From NCBI GenBank assembly GCA_002747035.1, contig PDRZ01000017.1, positions 124,001 to 188,000 on the forward strand: DNA of 64,000 nt. Direction: 5' to 3'. The notes below the pieces were generated by a model, which was not told the DNA's origin, did not search any database, and saw nothing but the letters and a program-made list of their open reading frames with translations. How positions within the stretch are numbered: position 1 is the first letter of the stretch; every line of letters starts with the position of its first letter. The stretch comes from Rhodobacterales bacterium (lineage in GTDB: Bacteria > Pseudomonadota > Alphaproteobacteria > Rhodobacterales > Rhodobacteraceae). Shown here piece after piece: positions 1 through 9,956 of this stretch. Made by a program: the position numbers and the translations under genes.

Positions 1-681
1 TCAGGCTTGAAGCTGATCCAAAAGCGTTTTGGCCGCAGCCTGTTCTGCGGCGCGTTTGGAGGGGGCGGTGGCCGTCGCCTCAGACCCGTTTTCCAGCCGC
101 GCCGCGATGGTGAATACCGGGGCGTGATCCGGGCCACTGCGTTGAAGTTCCACGTATTTTGGCGGGGCGAGCTTGCGCGCCTGGGCCCATTCCTGAAGCG
201 CGGTTTTCGCGTCACGCGCATCCTGTTTCACGCTGGAAACCCGGTTGCCCCACAGTCGGGTGACAAGGGCCTGTGCCACCTCGAACCCGGCATCGAGGTA
301 AACGGCGGCAATCACCGCCTCCATCGCATCGCCCAACAGGGCCTGTTTGCGCCGCCCCCCCGACATCATCTCGGAGCGGCCCAGTTTCAGCACCGCGCCA
401 AGATCAAGTTCGCGCGCGACATCGGCACAGGTTTCCTTGCGCACCAGCGCGTTGAAACGTGGGGCCAGCTGACCTTCGGAAGCGGCGCGGTCATGGGTCA
501 GAACGGCTTGGGCCATCACCAGCCCAAGCACGCGATCTCCAAGAAATTCAAGGCGTTGGTTGTCGTCCCGCGTGGGGGACGACATCGAGGAATGGGTCAC
601 CGCGCGGATCAACAGCTCGGGGCGTTCAAAGACATGCCCAAGCCGGGTCTGAAATGCTTTGAGATCGCCGGAGAGTTTCAT
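1..681 (-). CDS. rnc: Ribonuclease III
   Basis: Double-strand-specific endoribonuclease that processes rRNA precursors and structured mRNAs in the cytoplasm. The RNase III signature [12 protein letters not shown] lies at about residues 42-53 and the last 70 residues form the double-stranded RNA binding domain. The length of 226 aa is normal for the family. Its ATG overlaps the lepB stop by four bases (ATGA), so translation is probably coupled. It is the last visible gene of a leftward run from rpoZ. In related genomes era follows, and here that would lie just outside the window. Confidence 0.97.
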   Translation of the reverse strand: MKLSGDLKAFQTRLGHVFERPELLIRAVTHSSMSSPTRDDNQRLEFLGDRVLGLVMAQAVLTHDRAASEGQLAPRFNALVRKETCADVARELDLGAVLKLGRSEMMSGGRRKQALLGDAMEAVIAAVYLDAGFEVAQALVTRLWGNRVSSVKQDARDAKTALQEWAQARKLAPPKYVELQRSGPDHAPVFTIAARLENGSEATATAPSKRAAEQAAAKTLLDQLQA

Positions 682-1502
682 TCGACCCCTTTGAAATACC
701 GATCCGACCGCCAGGTCCAGAAAAACAGCATGGACCGTCCGGCCGAGGAGAACATGATCCGATCCGCACGGCCAATCAGGTCTTCGTATTTCACGAAACC
801 GACCCCGCCAGCGCGTTGATCCACCCGGGAATCGGTTGAGTTGTCCCGATTGTCCCCCATGAAAAAGTAATGCCCCATGGGCACGGTGAACACGCGGGTG
901 TTGTCGGTGGATTGATTGGTGATATTCAAAACCGTATGTTTGCTTCCCCCGGGAAGGGTTTCGTAATACATTGATTTCAAACAGGTTCCACCCTGTCCCA
1001 CCGGGCTGTTTTCACAGCGGGGAAGCGAACCGGCGGAACCTTGTGGCGCGTAGGGTTCAGAGAAATTGCCCGCGGGTTCAAGGGGCACGACCTTGCCATT
1101 CAGGTGGATTTCGCCGTTCTTGACCTGAACCTTGTCGCCGGGCAGGCCGATCAGGCGTTTGATATAATCCGAACCGGTCACCGGGTGACGGAATACAACG
1201 ACATCGCCCCGCTCCGGCTCTCCGCCCCAGATGCGGGAGTTGTCGTCCCTCATCCAGCCACAGATGTCCTTGGCGTCAATGCCAATGGGCGCGATGGAGG
1301 GGCAGGAGGCGTAAGAATAGCCGTAAGCCATTTTATTCACGAACAAAAAATCGCCGATCAGGAGGGTATTCTTCATGGATCCGGAGGGGATCCAGAAGGG
1401 TTGAAAGAACAGGGTGCGGAAGACGCCAGCGATCAGAAGCGCGTAAACGATGGTCTTGATGGTTTCGACCACGGTGCCGCTTTTTTCGGATTCGGATGTC
1501 AT
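678..1502 (-). CDS. lepB: Signal peptidase I
   Basis: Membrane-bound serine protease that removes signal peptides from exported proteins. An N-terminal transmembrane segment (about residues 14-33) is followed by the catalytic Ser in PSGSMKNTL (residue 42), and the general-base Lys is in [22 protein letters not shown] near the C-terminus is the conserved S26 box. The frame stays open upstream, but the ATG at 1502 is preceded by a GGGAGAG ribosome binding site and gives MTSESEK, so it is chosen (274 aa). The gene lies between acpS and rnc, with a 191-bp spacer on the acpS side. Confidence 0.95.
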   Translation of the reverse strand: MTSESEKSGTVVETIKTIVYALLIAGVFRTLFFQPFWIPSGSMKNTLLIGDFLFVNKMAYGYSYASCPSIAPIGIDAKDICGWMRDDNSRIWGGEPERGDVVVFRHPVTGSDYIKRLIGLPGDKVQVKNGEIHLNGKVVPLEPAGNFSEPYAPQGSAGSLPRCENSPVGQGGTCLKSMYYETLPGGSKHTVLNITNQSTDNTRVFTVPMGHYFFMGDNRDNSTDSRVDQRAGGVGFVKYEDLIGRADRIMFSSAGRSMLFFWTWRSDRYFKGVE

Positions 1503-1693
1503 GCCCTGGGCTCTCCCTGACTGCCGGATTTTCATTGGTACATGCGGTGCGCGGGGCGGGCTGTCAAGATGGTGTGGAGGGGGATGCCGCACGGAGCATT
1601 AACAAAGGCGGGAGCAGGTCGAATCGGGGGGTGATGTTTGCGCACTGACGCGGCACCGGGGCGGCACCGGTTGGGCGCGGGTGGCAGAGCGGC

Positions 1694-2122
1694 TTAGTCC
1701 GTTAACGACGGGGCGGGTGCGCTGGTGATCGGGCGCGCCTCGATCACCACAAAGGCCTGGGCCCAGGGGTGGTCGTCGGTCAGGGTGACGTGAATGATCG
1801 CCTCGTGACCCGGTGGGGTCATGTCGGCCAGCCGGTCGGCGGCCCAGCCGGTCAGTTCCATCACGGGCTGCCCGGTGCGGAGATTGGACAGGGCCATGTC
1901 TTTCCACGCGATTCCCATGCGCAACCCGGTTCCGAGCGCCTTGGAACAGGCCTCTTTCGCGGCCCAGCGTTTGGCATAGGTGCCGGGCGTGTCGGCCCGG
2001 CGTTCCGCCTTGGCCTGTTCTACATCCGTAAATACACGGTTGCGAAACCGGTTGCCAAACCGCTCCAGCGTGCCGGCGATGCGGTCGATATTGGCAAGAT
2101 CGGTTCCGATGCCGAGGATCAT
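1694..2122 (-). CDS. acpS: Holo-[acyl-carrier-protein] synthase
   Basis: Transfers 4'-phosphopantetheine from CoA to acyl carrier protein, activating it for fatty acid synthesis. The protein opens with the family motif [12 protein letters not shown] (metal-binding Asp) and has the second motif [14 protein letters not shown] (about residues 53-66). At 142 aa it is of normal size. It lies between pdxJ and lepB as in most Rhodobacterales. A 23-bp palindrome lies in the short gap on its pdxJ side. Confidence 0.95.
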   Translation of the reverse strand: MILGIGTDLANIDRIAGTLERFGNRFRNRVFTDVEQAKAERRADTPGTYAKRWAAKEACSKALGTGLRMGIAWKDMALSNLRTGQPVMELTGWAADRLADMTPPGHEAIIHVTLTDDHPWAQAFVVIEARPITSAPAPSLTD

Positions 2123-2167
2123 GGGACAGGCCTTTGAATGGGACGTCGCGCCGGACGCGGTCGGGAC

Positions 2168-2190
2168 ACGAATTTTAGTCTAAAATTCGT
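2168..2190. repeat. 23-bp perfect palindrome
   Basis: The bases form ACGAATTTTAG, a single T, then CTAAAATTCGT, a perfect 11-bp inverted repeat in the pdxJ-acpS gap. A closely related palindrome is at 43042-43063 after the hflC block. Both share GAATTTTA and its complement, so this appears to be a short dispersed repeat. There is no T-run after it, so it is not a classical terminator. Confidence 0.7.
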
Positions 2191-2201
2191 TGGGCGCAAA
2201 G

Positions 2202-2948
2202 TCACGCCCGCGCTGCGTCCATCAAGCGGCGCATTTCGCGGATGGCGGGGTCGAGGCCCATGAAGATGGATTCGGCAATCAGGAAGTGACCGATATTGAG
2301 CTCCATCACCTCGGGGAAGGCCGCGATGGGTTGGACCGTGTCGAACGAAAGTCCGTGGCCCGCGTGGACCTCAAGCCCCAGGGATTGGGCAAAGGCGGAC
2401 ATGTCGCGCAGGGCGGCAAATTCGGCGTCGCGGTCCGCGACCCGCCTCTCGGCATGGGCATCGCAATAGGCACCGGTGTGCAGTTCGATCACGTCGGCAC
2501 CGATCCGGGCCGCCGCTTCGATCTGGGCGCGGTCCGCGGCGATGAAGATGCTGACCCGACATCCTGCATCGCGCAGGGGGGCAATGAAATGGGCAAGGCG
2601 GTTTTCCTCGCGTGCCACCTCCAGCCCGCCTTCGGTGGTGCGTTCTTCGCGTTTTTCCGGGACGACACAGACCGCGTGGGGTTTGTGACGCAGGGCAATC
2701 GCCTGCATTTCTTCGGTCGCGGCCATTTCAAAGTTGAGCGGCACGGTCAGTGCCTCCATCAGCGCATCTATGTCGGCATCCAGAATGTGGCGGCGGTCTT
2801 CGCGCAGATGCGCGGTGATACCATCGGCCCCCGCCTTTTCAGCAAGCAATGCGGCGCGCACCGGGTCGGGATAGGCCCCGCCCCGCGCGTTGCGCACGGT
2901 GGCCACATGGTCGATATTGACGCCGAGACGGAGTTTGCCGGTTTGCAT
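2202..2948 (-). CDS. pdxJ: Pyridoxine 5'-phosphate synthase
   Basis: Condenses 1-deoxyxylulose 5-phosphate with 3-amino-2-oxopropyl phosphate in the last ring-forming step of vitamin B6 synthesis. The N-terminus [18 protein letters not shown] and later blocks such as [16 protein letters not shown] and [10 protein letters not shown] are diagnostic. The frame is open for another 96 codons into the DUF2062 gene, but the ATG at 2948 has a GGAG site seven bases upstream and gives the usual length (248 aa). Confidence 0.95.
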   Translation of the reverse strand: MQTGKLRLGVNIDHVATVRNARGGAYPDPVRAALLAEKAGADGITAHLREDRRHILDADIDALMEALTVPLNFEMAATEEMQAIALRHKPHAVCVVPEKREERTTEGGLEVAREENRLAHFIAPLRDAGCRVSIFIAADRAQIEAAARIGADVIELHTGAYCDAHAERRVADRDAEFAALRDMSAFAQSLGLEVHAGHGLSFDTVQPIAAFPEVMELNIGHFLIAESIFMGLDPAIREMRRLMDAARA

Positions 2949-3072
2949 TTCTGGGCTCCCTTGTTTTTTCGTCATTCGTTTTAGGGGGTTTGGTGGACTG
3001 GTCATAGGGCCAATATCGCCCGAATATTTCAGACCAATTTTCAGGCCAGTCCGCAGGCCAGTCCCCGGGGCT

Positions 3073-3726
3073 TCAATCCTCGCCCGGGCCTTCGGATTTT
3101 CGGGCCATCCGCTTTTGCTTGATCTCGTCCAGCTTGGCCTTGAGCCGTCCCTTGCGGCGGTTCTGATAGGCCTGCAACAGCGGAACGGCCAAGTAATAGC
3201 CAATCGTGCCGACGACAATCCCCGGCAAAAGCCCACCGATCATATAGGGAAAGAACACCTCGTCATAAAACTGGGACAGCCCGTGCCAATCTGCCGGTTT
3301 GCCGGTATATACTGCGGTAAGGTTGTGCCACAGGTCCTGCCCGGCTTCGGCGAATTTGTGGCCAATCTTCTTGTCATCATGCAAAAACTCGGTGCCAAGC
3401 AGCCAATGGCCGGTTTTGAGTGACACCACCCCGATGGGTACATAGGTCAGCGGGTTGCCAAAGAACGTGGCCAGAAGCGCGGCGAGGATATTGCCCTGCA
3501 TCACAAAGGCGACGGCGGCGGCGACAACGAAATGCAGCCCGTAAAACGGGGTGAAGGTTGTAAACAGACCGGCCCAGATGCCGCGCGCGATCTTGTGCGG
3601 CGGGTCGGGCAGGCGGCGCAAACGGTGGCGCACGTAATGCGCCGCCCTGAGCCAGCCCCCGCGCGGGTAGAAGAATTCAAGGACGATCTTCCACCAGGGT
3701 CGTTTGTCGCGTCGTTTGAAGACCAA
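3073..3726 (-). CDS. DUF2062 membrane protein
   Basis: Predicted inner-membrane protein of 217 aa. The DUF2062 core is visible in [19 protein letters not shown] and in [13 protein letters not shown], with hydrophobic segments at about residues 45-90 and 140-165 and a basic C-terminal tail. The molecular role is not established. It sits between rsh and pdxJ with short gaps, consistent with a shared transcript, a position also usual in other Rhodobacterales. Confidence 0.85.
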   Translation of the reverse strand: MVFKRRDKRPWWKIVLEFFYPRGGWLRAAHYVRHRLRRLPDPPHKIARGIWAGLFTTFTPFYGLHFVVAAAVAFVMQGNILAALLATFFGNPLTYVPIGVVSLKTGHWLLGTEFLHDDKKIGHKFAEAGQDLWHNLTAVYTGKPADWHGLSQFYDEVFFPYMIGGLLPGIVVGTIGYYLAVPLLQAYQNRRKGRLKAKLDEIKQKRMARKSEGPGED

Positions 3727-3750
3727 GGGTCTTCCCCTCCAAAGTAAAAA

Positions 3751-5925
3751 TTAGCCGTCTTCGCCCGGCCTCATGCGTTCATCGGCAGGGTCGGTGCCCC
3801 GCGCCATGTTGCGTCGAGACGGGTCGCGATGCCGGGAGATCGCGGCCACGTCACTGTCGGCTTCCAGCATGGTAATCATGCTGTGCAGGTGTTCCGCGTC
3901 GCTCAGCTCCACGTCTATCAGCAGTCGGTAAAAGTCTGGTTTTCGATCCAGGAATTTCAGGTTCGATATATTCGCTTTGTGTTCAGCAATCAGCGTACAG
4001 ACCCGGCCCAGCACCCCGGCATCGTTGCCGATGGTCAGATTCAGGGTCACGCAATAGATAGGGGCGTGTTTGCCCGAATGCCAGTGCAGGTCAAGCCAGC
4101 GCTCTGGCTGATCTTCGTAATCGGTCAGGGTCTCGCAATCAATCGCGTGCATCACCACCCCGTCCCCGCGATAGGTGATGCCAACGATACGTTCCCCGGG
4201 CAGCGGTTGGCAGCAGGGCGCTCGGCGCAGGTGTTGGTCGGGTTCAAGCCCGATCACCGCGCGATCGCTATCAATGTCCGGGCGGTCCTGTGGGGCGAGA
4301 TCGGGATAAACCGCCTGAACCACATCCCGCGCGGTCAGTTCGGCACTGCCCATACGGGCCAGCAATGTGTCGGTATCAGCCAGCCGCAGATTGTTGGCGG
4401 CGGTGGTCAGCACCTTGTCGGTTGCTTTTTTGCCTACATGCTCAAACGCCACCCGGGCCAGTTCGCGACCCAGTTTGATGTAACGCGACCGGTCCACGTC
4501 GCGCAGGGCGCGGCGGATGGCGGTGCGGGCCTTGCCGGTGCGGGCCATGTCCAGCCACGTGGCCTGGGGGGTCTGGCCTTCTGCCGTGATCACCTCGACC
4601 GACTGACCATTCTTGATCCGGGTCCAGAGCGGAACGCGCATATTGTCGACCTTGGCCCCGACACAGGCATTGCCGATCCGGGTATGGATGGCATAGGCAA
4701 AGTCTATGGGTGTTGCTCCGCGGGGCAGTTTCACCACGTCGCCCTTGGGCGTGAAGCAGAATACCTGATCCGCGTACATCTCCAGCTTGACCGCTTCGAG
4801 AAACTCGTCATGGTCGTCTTCTGCATCGAACCGTTCGGTCAGCTTGGCGACCCAGATCGCCGGGTCCACCGCAAACGGGTTTTCCGAGCGCACACCATCA
4901 CGATAGGACCAATGCGCCGCCACGCCGGTTTCGGCCACGTCGTGCATCTGGCGGGTTCGGATCTGGGCCTCGACCCGGCGTCCGTCGCGCCCCGACACGG
5001 TGGTGTGGATCGACCGGTAGCCATTGGATTTGGGCTGGCTGATATAATCCTTGAACCGCCCCGGCACAGCGCGCCAGCGCAGGTGGATCGCCCCAAGTGC
5101 GCGGTAGCAGTCTTCTTCGGAATCGGTGATCACGCGGAACCCGTAGATATCCGACAGGCGCGAGAAGGACAGCTCTTTCTCCTGCATCTTGCGCCAGATC
5201 GAATAGGGTTTCTTGGCACGCCCCATCACGTCGGCATCAACCCCCGCCTGGTGCATGACCGCGCGCATGTCGCGGGTGATACGTTCGATCACATCACCGG
5301 TTTCCTTTTGCAGATGCAAAAATCGGCGGATGATCGAGTTGCGCCCTTCAGGGTTGAGCACCTTGAAGGCTAGGTCCTCGAGTTCTTCGCGCATCCAGTG
5401 CATCCCCATGCGGCCCGCGAGCGGGGCATAGATATCCATGGTTTCGCGAGATTTCTGGATCTGTTTGGCCGGACGCATGGCCCGGATGGTACGCATGTTG
5501 TGCAGCCGGTCGGCCAGTTTCACAAGGATCACGCGCATGTCACGGGACATGGCGATGAAAAGCTTGCGGAAATTCTCGGCCTGTTTGGTTTCGGTCGAAG
5601 ACAGTTGCAGGTTGGTCAGCTTGGTCACGCCATCCACAAGATCCGCGATTTCGGTCCCGAACCGCGCGGACACCTGGGAATAATCCGCGTTGGTGTCTTC
5701 GATCGTATCGTGCAAAAGCGCGGTGATAATGGTGGAATCGTCCAGCCGCTGTTCGCTGAGGATCGCGGCCACTTCGACCGGATGGCAGAAATAGGGTTCG
5801 CCGGAATGGCGATACTGGCCCTCATGTGCCTGTTTGCCAAAGGCATAGGCGTCACGAATCAACTGTTCATTGGTCTTGGGGTTATAGGCGCGGATCAGGT
5901 CGACAAGATCATCAACGGCGATCAT
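3751..5925 (-). CDS. rsh: Bifunctional (p)ppGpp synthetase/hydrolase (Rsh)
   Basis: Makes and degrades the stringent-response alarmone (p)ppGpp. The hydrolase HD domain is visible at the N-terminus (YFCHPVEVAAIL, then LLHDTIEDT), followed by the synthetase domain with RFKDYISQPKSNGYRS, a TGS domain (VFCFTPKGDVVKLPRGATP) and a C-terminal ACT domain. The RxKD form in the synthetase loop fits bifunctional enzymes. An ATG at 5946 is possible, but MIAVDDLVDLIRAY (5925, 724 aa) matches the family start better. It is immediately downstream of rpoZ, the usual arrangement. Confidence 0.94.
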   Translation of the reverse strand: MIAVDDLVDLIRAYNPKTNEQLIRDAYAFGKQAHEGQYRHSGEPYFCHPVEVAAILSEQRLDDSTIITALLHDTIEDTNADYSQVSARFGTEIADLVDGVTKLTNLQLSSTETKQAENFRKLFIAMSRDMRVILVKLADRLHNMRTIRAMRPAKQIQKSRETMDIYAPLAGRMGMHWMREELEDLAFKVLNPEGRNSIIRRFLHLQKETGDVIERITRDMRAVMHQAGVDADVMGRAKKPYSIWRKMQEKELSFSRLSDIYGFRVITDSEEDCYRALGAIHLRWRAVPGRFKDYISQPKSNGYRSIHTTVSGRDGRRVEAQIRTRQMHDVAETGVAAHWSYRDGVRSENPFAVDPAIWVAKLTERFDAEDDHDEFLEAVKLEMYADQVFCFTPKGDVVKLPRGATPIDFAYAIHTRIGNACVGAKVDNMRVPLWTRIKNGQSVEVITAEGQTPQATWLDMARTGKARTAIRRALRDVDRSRYIKLGRELARVAFEHVGKKATDKVLTTAANNLRLADTDTLLARMGSAELTARDVVQAVYPDLAPQDRPDIDSDRAVIGLEPDQHLRRAPCCQPLPGERIVGITYRGDGVVMHAIDCETLTDYEDQPERWLDLHWHSGKHAPIYCVTLNLTIGNDAGVLGRVCTLIAEHKANISNLKFLDRKPDFYRLLIDVELSDAEHLHSMITMLEADSDVAAISRHRDPSRRNMARGTDPADERMRPGEDG

Positions 5926-5956
5926 TCCCGATCCGCCCTTTCGCATGAGCTGGGGA

Positions 5957-6310
5957 TCAACCCTGGCCTTGGGCTTCCATCAACTGACGCAGCAGTTGTT
6001 CTTCGTTCATGTCATCCTCGGCCGGTTTGTCGGCTTCGGCCCCCATCAGCAACGCCATGGCGTCGTCTTCGGGTTCGTCCACTTCGATCTGGGTCTGGTT
6101 CGCCTCGATCAGCCGTTCGCGCAGTTCGTCCGCCGATTGGGTTTCTTCGGCGATTTCACGCAGGGACACGACCGGGTTCTTGTCGTTGTCACGATCCACG
6201 GTAATGGCTGCACCGGCCGAGATTTCGCGCGCCCGATGGGCGGCGAGCATCACCAGTTCAAACCGGTTCGGAACCTTGTCAACGCAGTCTTCTACGGTCA
6301 CGCGGGCCAT
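5957..6310 (-). CDS. rpoZ: RNA polymerase omega subunit
   Basis: Small subunit that promotes assembly of the RNA polymerase core. The N-terminus [23 protein letters not shown] and the following HRAREIS helix are the conserved omega core, and the C-terminal half is acidic and alphaproteobacterial in style. At 117 aa it has the expected length. It heads the leftward run into rsh. Omega takes part in the ppGpp binding site in proteobacteria, which fits the neighbourhood. Confidence 0.95.
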   Translation of the reverse strand: MARVTVEDCVDKVPNRFELVMLAAHRAREISAGAAITVDRDNDKNPVVSLREIAEETQSADELRERLIEANQTQIEVDEPEDDAMALLMGAEADKPAEDDMNEEQLLRQLMEAQGQG

Positions 6311-6385
6311 GGATCACCTCAAGCTGGACAAAAAGCGGTATCAGAAGCCGTTTATGTAAGGCGCAAATACGGAATTGACAAGCGG

Positions 6386-6997
6386 TCATTCGGGGCATTT
6401 GGCGGTGTTTTCAAGCTGTTTGACTTCTGCTAGGGCGGAATCCGGCAGGTTTTGCAGCATTTCGACCACGGTTTGCCCCAGATGCGGGTGTCGCCAGTCT
6501 GGGGCGACATCCGCGAGGGGGACCAGCACGAAGGCGCGGTCCTGAATCCGCGGATGGGGGAGAATCAGTTGATCGGGCGTGTGGTTGATCTGGTCCTCCG
6601 CCGGCAGATCAATCCATGCGGCGAGGGTTTCGGCATCGGGCAGAACCGTGTCGCCCATGGACAGAAGATCAAGATCCAGCGTCCGCCCGGCCCAGCGTTG
6701 CAGGCGCGCGCGGCCATGATCCGCTTCGATCCGGTGCAGCAGGTCCAGCAGCGCGCGGGGAGAGAGCGACGTGGTCAGCGCGGCGGCGGCATTTACATAA
6801 TCCGGCCCGGCCCCCGCAGGAAAACAGGGCGTGTGGTAAAACGGGCTGATGGCCGTGAGCGACACGCCGGGTGCGGCCCCGAGGTCACGCAGCGCGGCGC
6901 ACAGGGTTTGCGCCGGTGTTTGGGGCGGTTTTTGCGGCGCGTCCCCGCCCCCCCCCGGAAGATTGGCGCCAAGCGCGAGCAAGCAAGCTTGATCCAT
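6386..6997 (-). CDS. folK: HPPK: 2-amino-4-hydroxy-6-hydroxymethyldihydropteridine pyrophosphokinase
   Basis: Pyrophosphorylates 6-hydroxymethyl-7,8-dihydropterin in folate synthesis. LALGANL at the N-terminus, FYHTPCF, the RWAGRTLDLDLLSMG block and LPHPRIQDRAFVLVPL are the HPPK signatures. The ATG at 6997 has GGAGAA upstream and gives 203 aa; the longer frame to 7042 lacks a comparable site. A Gly/Pro-rich loop after GANLP (residues 12-30) is longer than in enterobacterial HPPK. Confidence 0.93.
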   Translation of the reverse strand: MDQACLLALGANLPGGGGDAPQKPPQTPAQTLCAALRDLGAAPGVSLTAISPFYHTPCFPAGAGPDYVNAAAALTTSLSPRALLDLLHRIEADHGRARLQRWAGRTLDLDLLSMGDTVLPDAETLAAWIDLPAEDQINHTPDQLILPHPRIQDRAFVLVPLADVAPDWRHPHLGQTVVEMLQNLPDSALAEVKQLENTAKCPE

Positions 6998-7025
6998 CGT
7001 GTTCTCCGTTCTATCATTCGTGTGC

Positions 7026-7142
7026 TTAAAGCGTTTCCGCATTACGTTGACTCGGCGTGATGTGAAAACGTCTCACAGCATATCGGGAGTGTGGGTGTTT
7101 CCGGCTATTGCTGTGATCCAACAACAACTGGAAACGCTTTAA
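7026..7142 (+). repeat. Element C, copy 1 (MITE-like, full length)
   Basis: A 117-bp segment bounded by a perfect 13-bp terminal inverted repeat: TTAAAGCGTTTCC at 7026-7038 and GGAAACGCTTTAA at 7130-7142. Its right two thirds are repeated at 53497-53578, including TTGCTGTGATCCA and the terminal GGAAACGCTTTAA. The size, inverted ends and lack of coding capacity resemble a miniature inverted-repeat transposable element. It fills most of the gap between folK and the NYN gene. Confidence 0.75.
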
Positions 7143-7245
7143 ACTTCTTGCAAGGCGAATAGAATATACATATTTCTGACCGAACGCCCCGCCGCCAAAT
7201 TACACTCACGGACTTCGGCCGGGCTAAGCTCGAAAAGGACAATTT

Positions 7246-7803
7246 ATGTTTTATAAAGACGAACGGCTGGCGCTGTTCATCGATGGGTCCAATTTGTATG
7301 CCGCCGCCAAGGCGCTTGGGTTCGATATCGACTACAAGCTGCTACGCCACGAATTTATGCGCCGGGGAAAGCTCCTGCGCGCATTCTATTACACTGCGTT
7401 GCTGGAGAATGACGAGTATTCGCCCATTCGTCCACTCGTCGATTGGTTGCATTACAATGGCTTCTCGATGGTCACGAAACCGGCCAAGGAATACACCGAC
7501 AGCCAGGGACGGCGGAAGGTGAAGGGCAACATGGATATCGAACTGACGGTCGATGCCATGGAACTGGCCCCGCGTGTGGACCATATCGTGCTGTTTTCCG
7601 GCGATGGCGACTTCCGCCCGCTGGTTGAGGCGCTACAGCGGCAGGGGGTGCGTGTGTCCGTCGTGTCGACGATCCGCAGCCAGCCGCCGATGATCGCCGA
7701 TGAATTGCGCCGACAGGCCGACAATTTCATTGAGCTGGATGAGTTGAAAGACGTGATCGGGCGCCCGCCGCGCGAGCCCATGCCGGGTATGGAACCCGAG
7801 TAA
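7246..7803 (+). CDS. NYN domain protein (LabA/DUF88 family)
   Basis: Predicted PIN-like metal-dependent ribonuclease fold of 185 aa. The N-terminal LFIDGSNLYAAAK supplies the first conserved Asp, GNMDIELTVDAMEL the second and VLFSGDGDFRPLVEAL the third, so the acidic site appears intact. The C-terminal tail (REPMPGMEPE) is short and acidic. A role in RNA turnover is inferred from the fold. It follows element C and is transcribed alone. Confidence 0.88.
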   Translation: MFYKDERLALFIDGSNLYAAAKALGFDIDYKLLRHEFMRRGKLLRAFYYTALLENDEYSPIRPLVDWLHYNGFSMVTKPAKEYTDSQGRRKVKGNMDIELTVDAMELAPRVDHIVLFSGDGDFRPLVEALQRQGVRVSVVSTIRSQPPMIADELRRQADNFIELDELKDVIGRPPREPMPGMEPE

Positions 7804-7839
7804 GGGCGCGGCCCTTGTATTGAGACCTGAACAGACAGA

Positions 7840-8088
7840 CTAGGGGCCGGGTGGGGACACGCCCGGCTCCTGTTTTGTTTGTGCGCTCTGTTTTTGCGCG
7901 CCGTGTGAATGCGTCAGGTGGGGCGAAGCGGGCAGGCGACCGTTGCCGTTGGGTTGACGCCAGTTGCGGACCCCTTCCGGCGCGGTTGCGTGGCAGGCGG
8001 CACAGTCGTTCCCATAAAGGGTATGCACAAGTGCGACGGCCGCTTTATCGTGCGGGGTGCGATTGTGGGTGCCGGCGTTTGGTCCGCG
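7840..8088 (-). pseudogene. Remnant of a c-type cytochrome
   Basis: On the minus strand an open stretch contains [16 protein letters not shown] followed by NWRQPNGNGRLPASPH. This resembles small c-type cytochromes that have CAxCH heme attachment, then NWR...GxLPAPPH. There is no signal peptide or start: an in-frame stop lies just upstream (8089-8091). After LTHSH the frame degenerates into unrelated sequence and stops at 7840. The 370-bp gap between the NYN gene and ispH therefore seems to hold a decayed gene. The family assignment is by eye. Confidence 0.45.
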
Positions 8089-8173
8089 TCAAACCCGTGC
8101 CGGGCGCGCGGGGCTGGACCCGGGCGGCGAAGGGGATTACCTGTGGGATCTCAGCCCTCTCTCTGGAGACCCG

Positions 8174-9124
8174 ATGATGACCAAGCCGCCCCTGACCCTT
8201 TACCTTGCCGCGCCGCGCGGGTTTTGCGCGGGTGTGGACCGGGCCATCAAGATCGTGGAAATGGCGATTGCCAAATGGGGGGCACCGGTATTTGTGCGCC
8301 ACGAGATCGTGCATAACAAATACGTGGTGGACGGGCTGCGCGACCTTGGGGCGGTGTTCGTCGAAGAGCTGGACGAAGCGCCGAACGACCGCCCGGTGAT
8401 TTTTTCCGCCCACGGGGTTGCCAAGGTGGTTCCGGCAGAAGCCGAACGGCGCAACATGGTGTATGTGGATGCCACGTGCCCTCTTGTCAGCAAGGTGCAT
8501 ATCGAAGCCGAACGCCATTCCGGCGCCGGGTTGCAGATCATCATGATCGGCCATGCGGGCCACCCGGAGACCATCGGCACCATGGGGCAGTTGCCCGAGG
8601 GTGAAGTGTTGCTTGTGGAAACGGTTGCGGATGTCGCAGAGGTAGAGGTGCGTGACCCGGAGCGGTTGGCCTTTGTCACCCAGACCACGCTTTCGGTAGA
8701 TGACACACGCGATATCGTGGCGGCGCTGAATGCGCGCTTTCCGGCAATTCAGGGGCCGCATAAGGAAGATATCTGTTACGCCACCACCAACCGTCAGCAG
8801 GCGGTCAAGGAGATGGCCGCGAAGGCCGATGCGATGCTGGTTGTCGGCGCACCCAACTCGTCGAATTCACGCCGGTTGGTCGAGGTGGGTGCCAAGGCCG
8901 GGTGCGGCTATTCACAGCTGGTTCAGCGGGCCGGGGACATTGACTGGCGCGCGTTGCAGGGGATTTCGTCGATTGGCATTACCGCTGGGGCTTCGGCCCC
9001 TGAAGTGTTGGTAAACGAGGTGATAGACGCCTTGAAAGCGCGCTATGAGGTGGTGGTGGAAGAGGTTGAAACCGCCAAGGAAAACGTGGAGTTCAAGGTG
9101 CCGCGCGTGCTGCGGACCCCCTGA
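8174..9124 (+). CDS. ispH: 4-hydroxy-3-methylbut-2-enyl diphosphate reductase
   Basis: Last enzyme of the MEP isoprenoid pathway, an iron-sulfur protein producing IPP and DMAPP. The three cluster Cys are in [13 protein letters not shown] (residues about 17-18), [12 protein letters not shown] and GAPNSSN's preceding block [11 protein letters not shown]. The substrate motif [11 protein letters not shown] is present. Two adjacent ATGs (8174 and 8177) follow a GGAG; the first is given (316 aa). The frame extends upstream without a good site. A strong terminator follows directly. Confidence 0.95.
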   Translation: MMTKPPLTLYLAAPRGFCAGVDRAIKIVEMAIAKWGAPVFVRHEIVHNKYVVDGLRDLGAVFVEELDEAPNDRPVIFSAHGVAKVVPAEAERRNMVYVDATCPLVSKVHIEAERHSGAGLQIIMIGHAGHPETIGTMGQLPEGEVLLVETVADVAEVEVRDPERLAFVTQTTLSVDDTRDIVAALNARFPAIQGPHKEDICYATTNRQQAVKEMAAKADAMLVVGAPNSSNSRRLVEVGAKAGCGYSQLVQRAGDIDWRALQGISSIGITAGASAPEVLVNEVIDALKARYEVVVEEVETAKENVEFKVPRVLRTP

Positions 9125-9125
9125 C

Positions 9126-9176
9126 GGCGTTTGCCCGCGCTCCCACCCGCCCACCCCGCGCGGGCAAACGCCTTTT
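9126..9176 (+). terminator. Rho-independent terminator of ispH with C-rich loop
   Basis: A perfect 15-bp stem (GGCGTTTGCCCGCGC at 9126-9140 and its complement at 9158-9172) is followed by TTTT. The 17-nt loop at 9141-9157 is almost pure C with one A in each run. A hairpin with a different stem but nearly the same 17-nt loop follows the DksA-type gene at 48338-48388. Confidence 0.85.
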
Positions 9177-9234
9177 GTCCCTCGTTCCGGGGGCGGGTTT
9201 GGGGGCAGGGCAGACATTTTAACGGAGAGAGCCG

Positions 9235-9342
9235 ATGATTTCGCCACAGTTTTCGAGTGCCGCTCTGGTGGTGGGGCGCGCCCCCGGTGCAGGGGTGATC
9301 TTCATGGCCCCGGCCAGGCGATTGGCGTTGGAGCGGGTATGA
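9235..9342 (+). CDS. Candidate 35-aa leader/small protein
   Basis: A short frame starts at an ATG preceded by CGGAGAGAG and ends in a TGA that overlaps the start of the next gene (ATGA at 9339-9342). The product would be MISPQFSSAALVV followed by a small hydrophobic and basic stretch, with no domain recognised. The site spacing and the overlap argue for translation, perhaps as a coupled leader of the methyltransferase. It could also be chance. Confidence 0.35.
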   Translation: MISPQFSSAALVVGRAPGAGVIFMAPARRLALERV

Positions 9343-9956
9343 GCACGGACAGGGAAACGCTGGAGGTTTATACCGGCGCGGCAGAGAAATATGCCGGAAA
9401 ATATGCCAAGGGGGGTGCCAGCAGCAAGAACGCGAAGCAGGCCGGTGACTGGGCGGGCTTTGTTGCGTTGTTGCCCCCGGGGGGGCGGGTTCTGGACCTT
9501 GGCTGTGGTCCCGGCCATTGGGCGGCGCGATTGCGCGAGGCCGGGTATATCGCCGAAGCCAGCGATGCGACCCCGGCGATGGCCGAGCTTGCGGCGGAAC
9601 GCTATGGGCTGGCCGTGCGCGTCGAGCCGTTTGAGGCGCTGGACGCGGTGCCGGGGCGGTATGACGGGATCTGGGCCAACTTTAGCCTGCTCCATGCGCC
9701 GCGGGCACAGTTTCCCGGCCATCTGGCGCGGGTGTTTCGGGCCTTGAAACCCGGCGGCGTGTTTCATATCGGGATGAAGCTGGGCACAGCCGAAGGACGC
9801 GACAGTCTTGGACGGTTTTACGCCTATTACGGAGAAGAAGAATTGAAGCAACTGTTGGAGAGCGCCGGGTTCACGGTGGTGAGTGTGCGGCGCGGGAACG
9901 GAGAGGGGCTGGCCGGTGGGGTCGAAACCTTTGTGACGGTGACCTGTCATGGCTGA
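9339..9956 (+). CDS. Class I SAM-dependent methyltransferase
   Basis: Predicted methyltransferase of 205 aa. The SAM-binding motif I is [16 protein letters not shown] (about residues 49-64), followed by the acidic ribose-binding position in [10 protein letters not shown], and [15 protein letters not shown] is the motif IV region. The substrate cannot be read from the sequence. Its stop overlaps rnhA by eight bases, and its start overlaps the small frame upstream, so the three may be one coupled unit. Confidence 0.85.
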   Translation: MSTDRETLEVYTGAAEKYAGKYAKGGASSKNAKQAGDWAGFVALLPPGGRVLDLGCGPGHWAARLREAGYIAEASDATPAMAELAAERYGLAVRVEPFEALDAVPGRYDGIWANFSLLHAPRAQFPGHLARVFRALKPGGVFHIGMKLGTAEGRDSLGRFYAYYGEEELKQLLESAGFTVVSVRRGNGEGLAGGVETFVTVTCHG

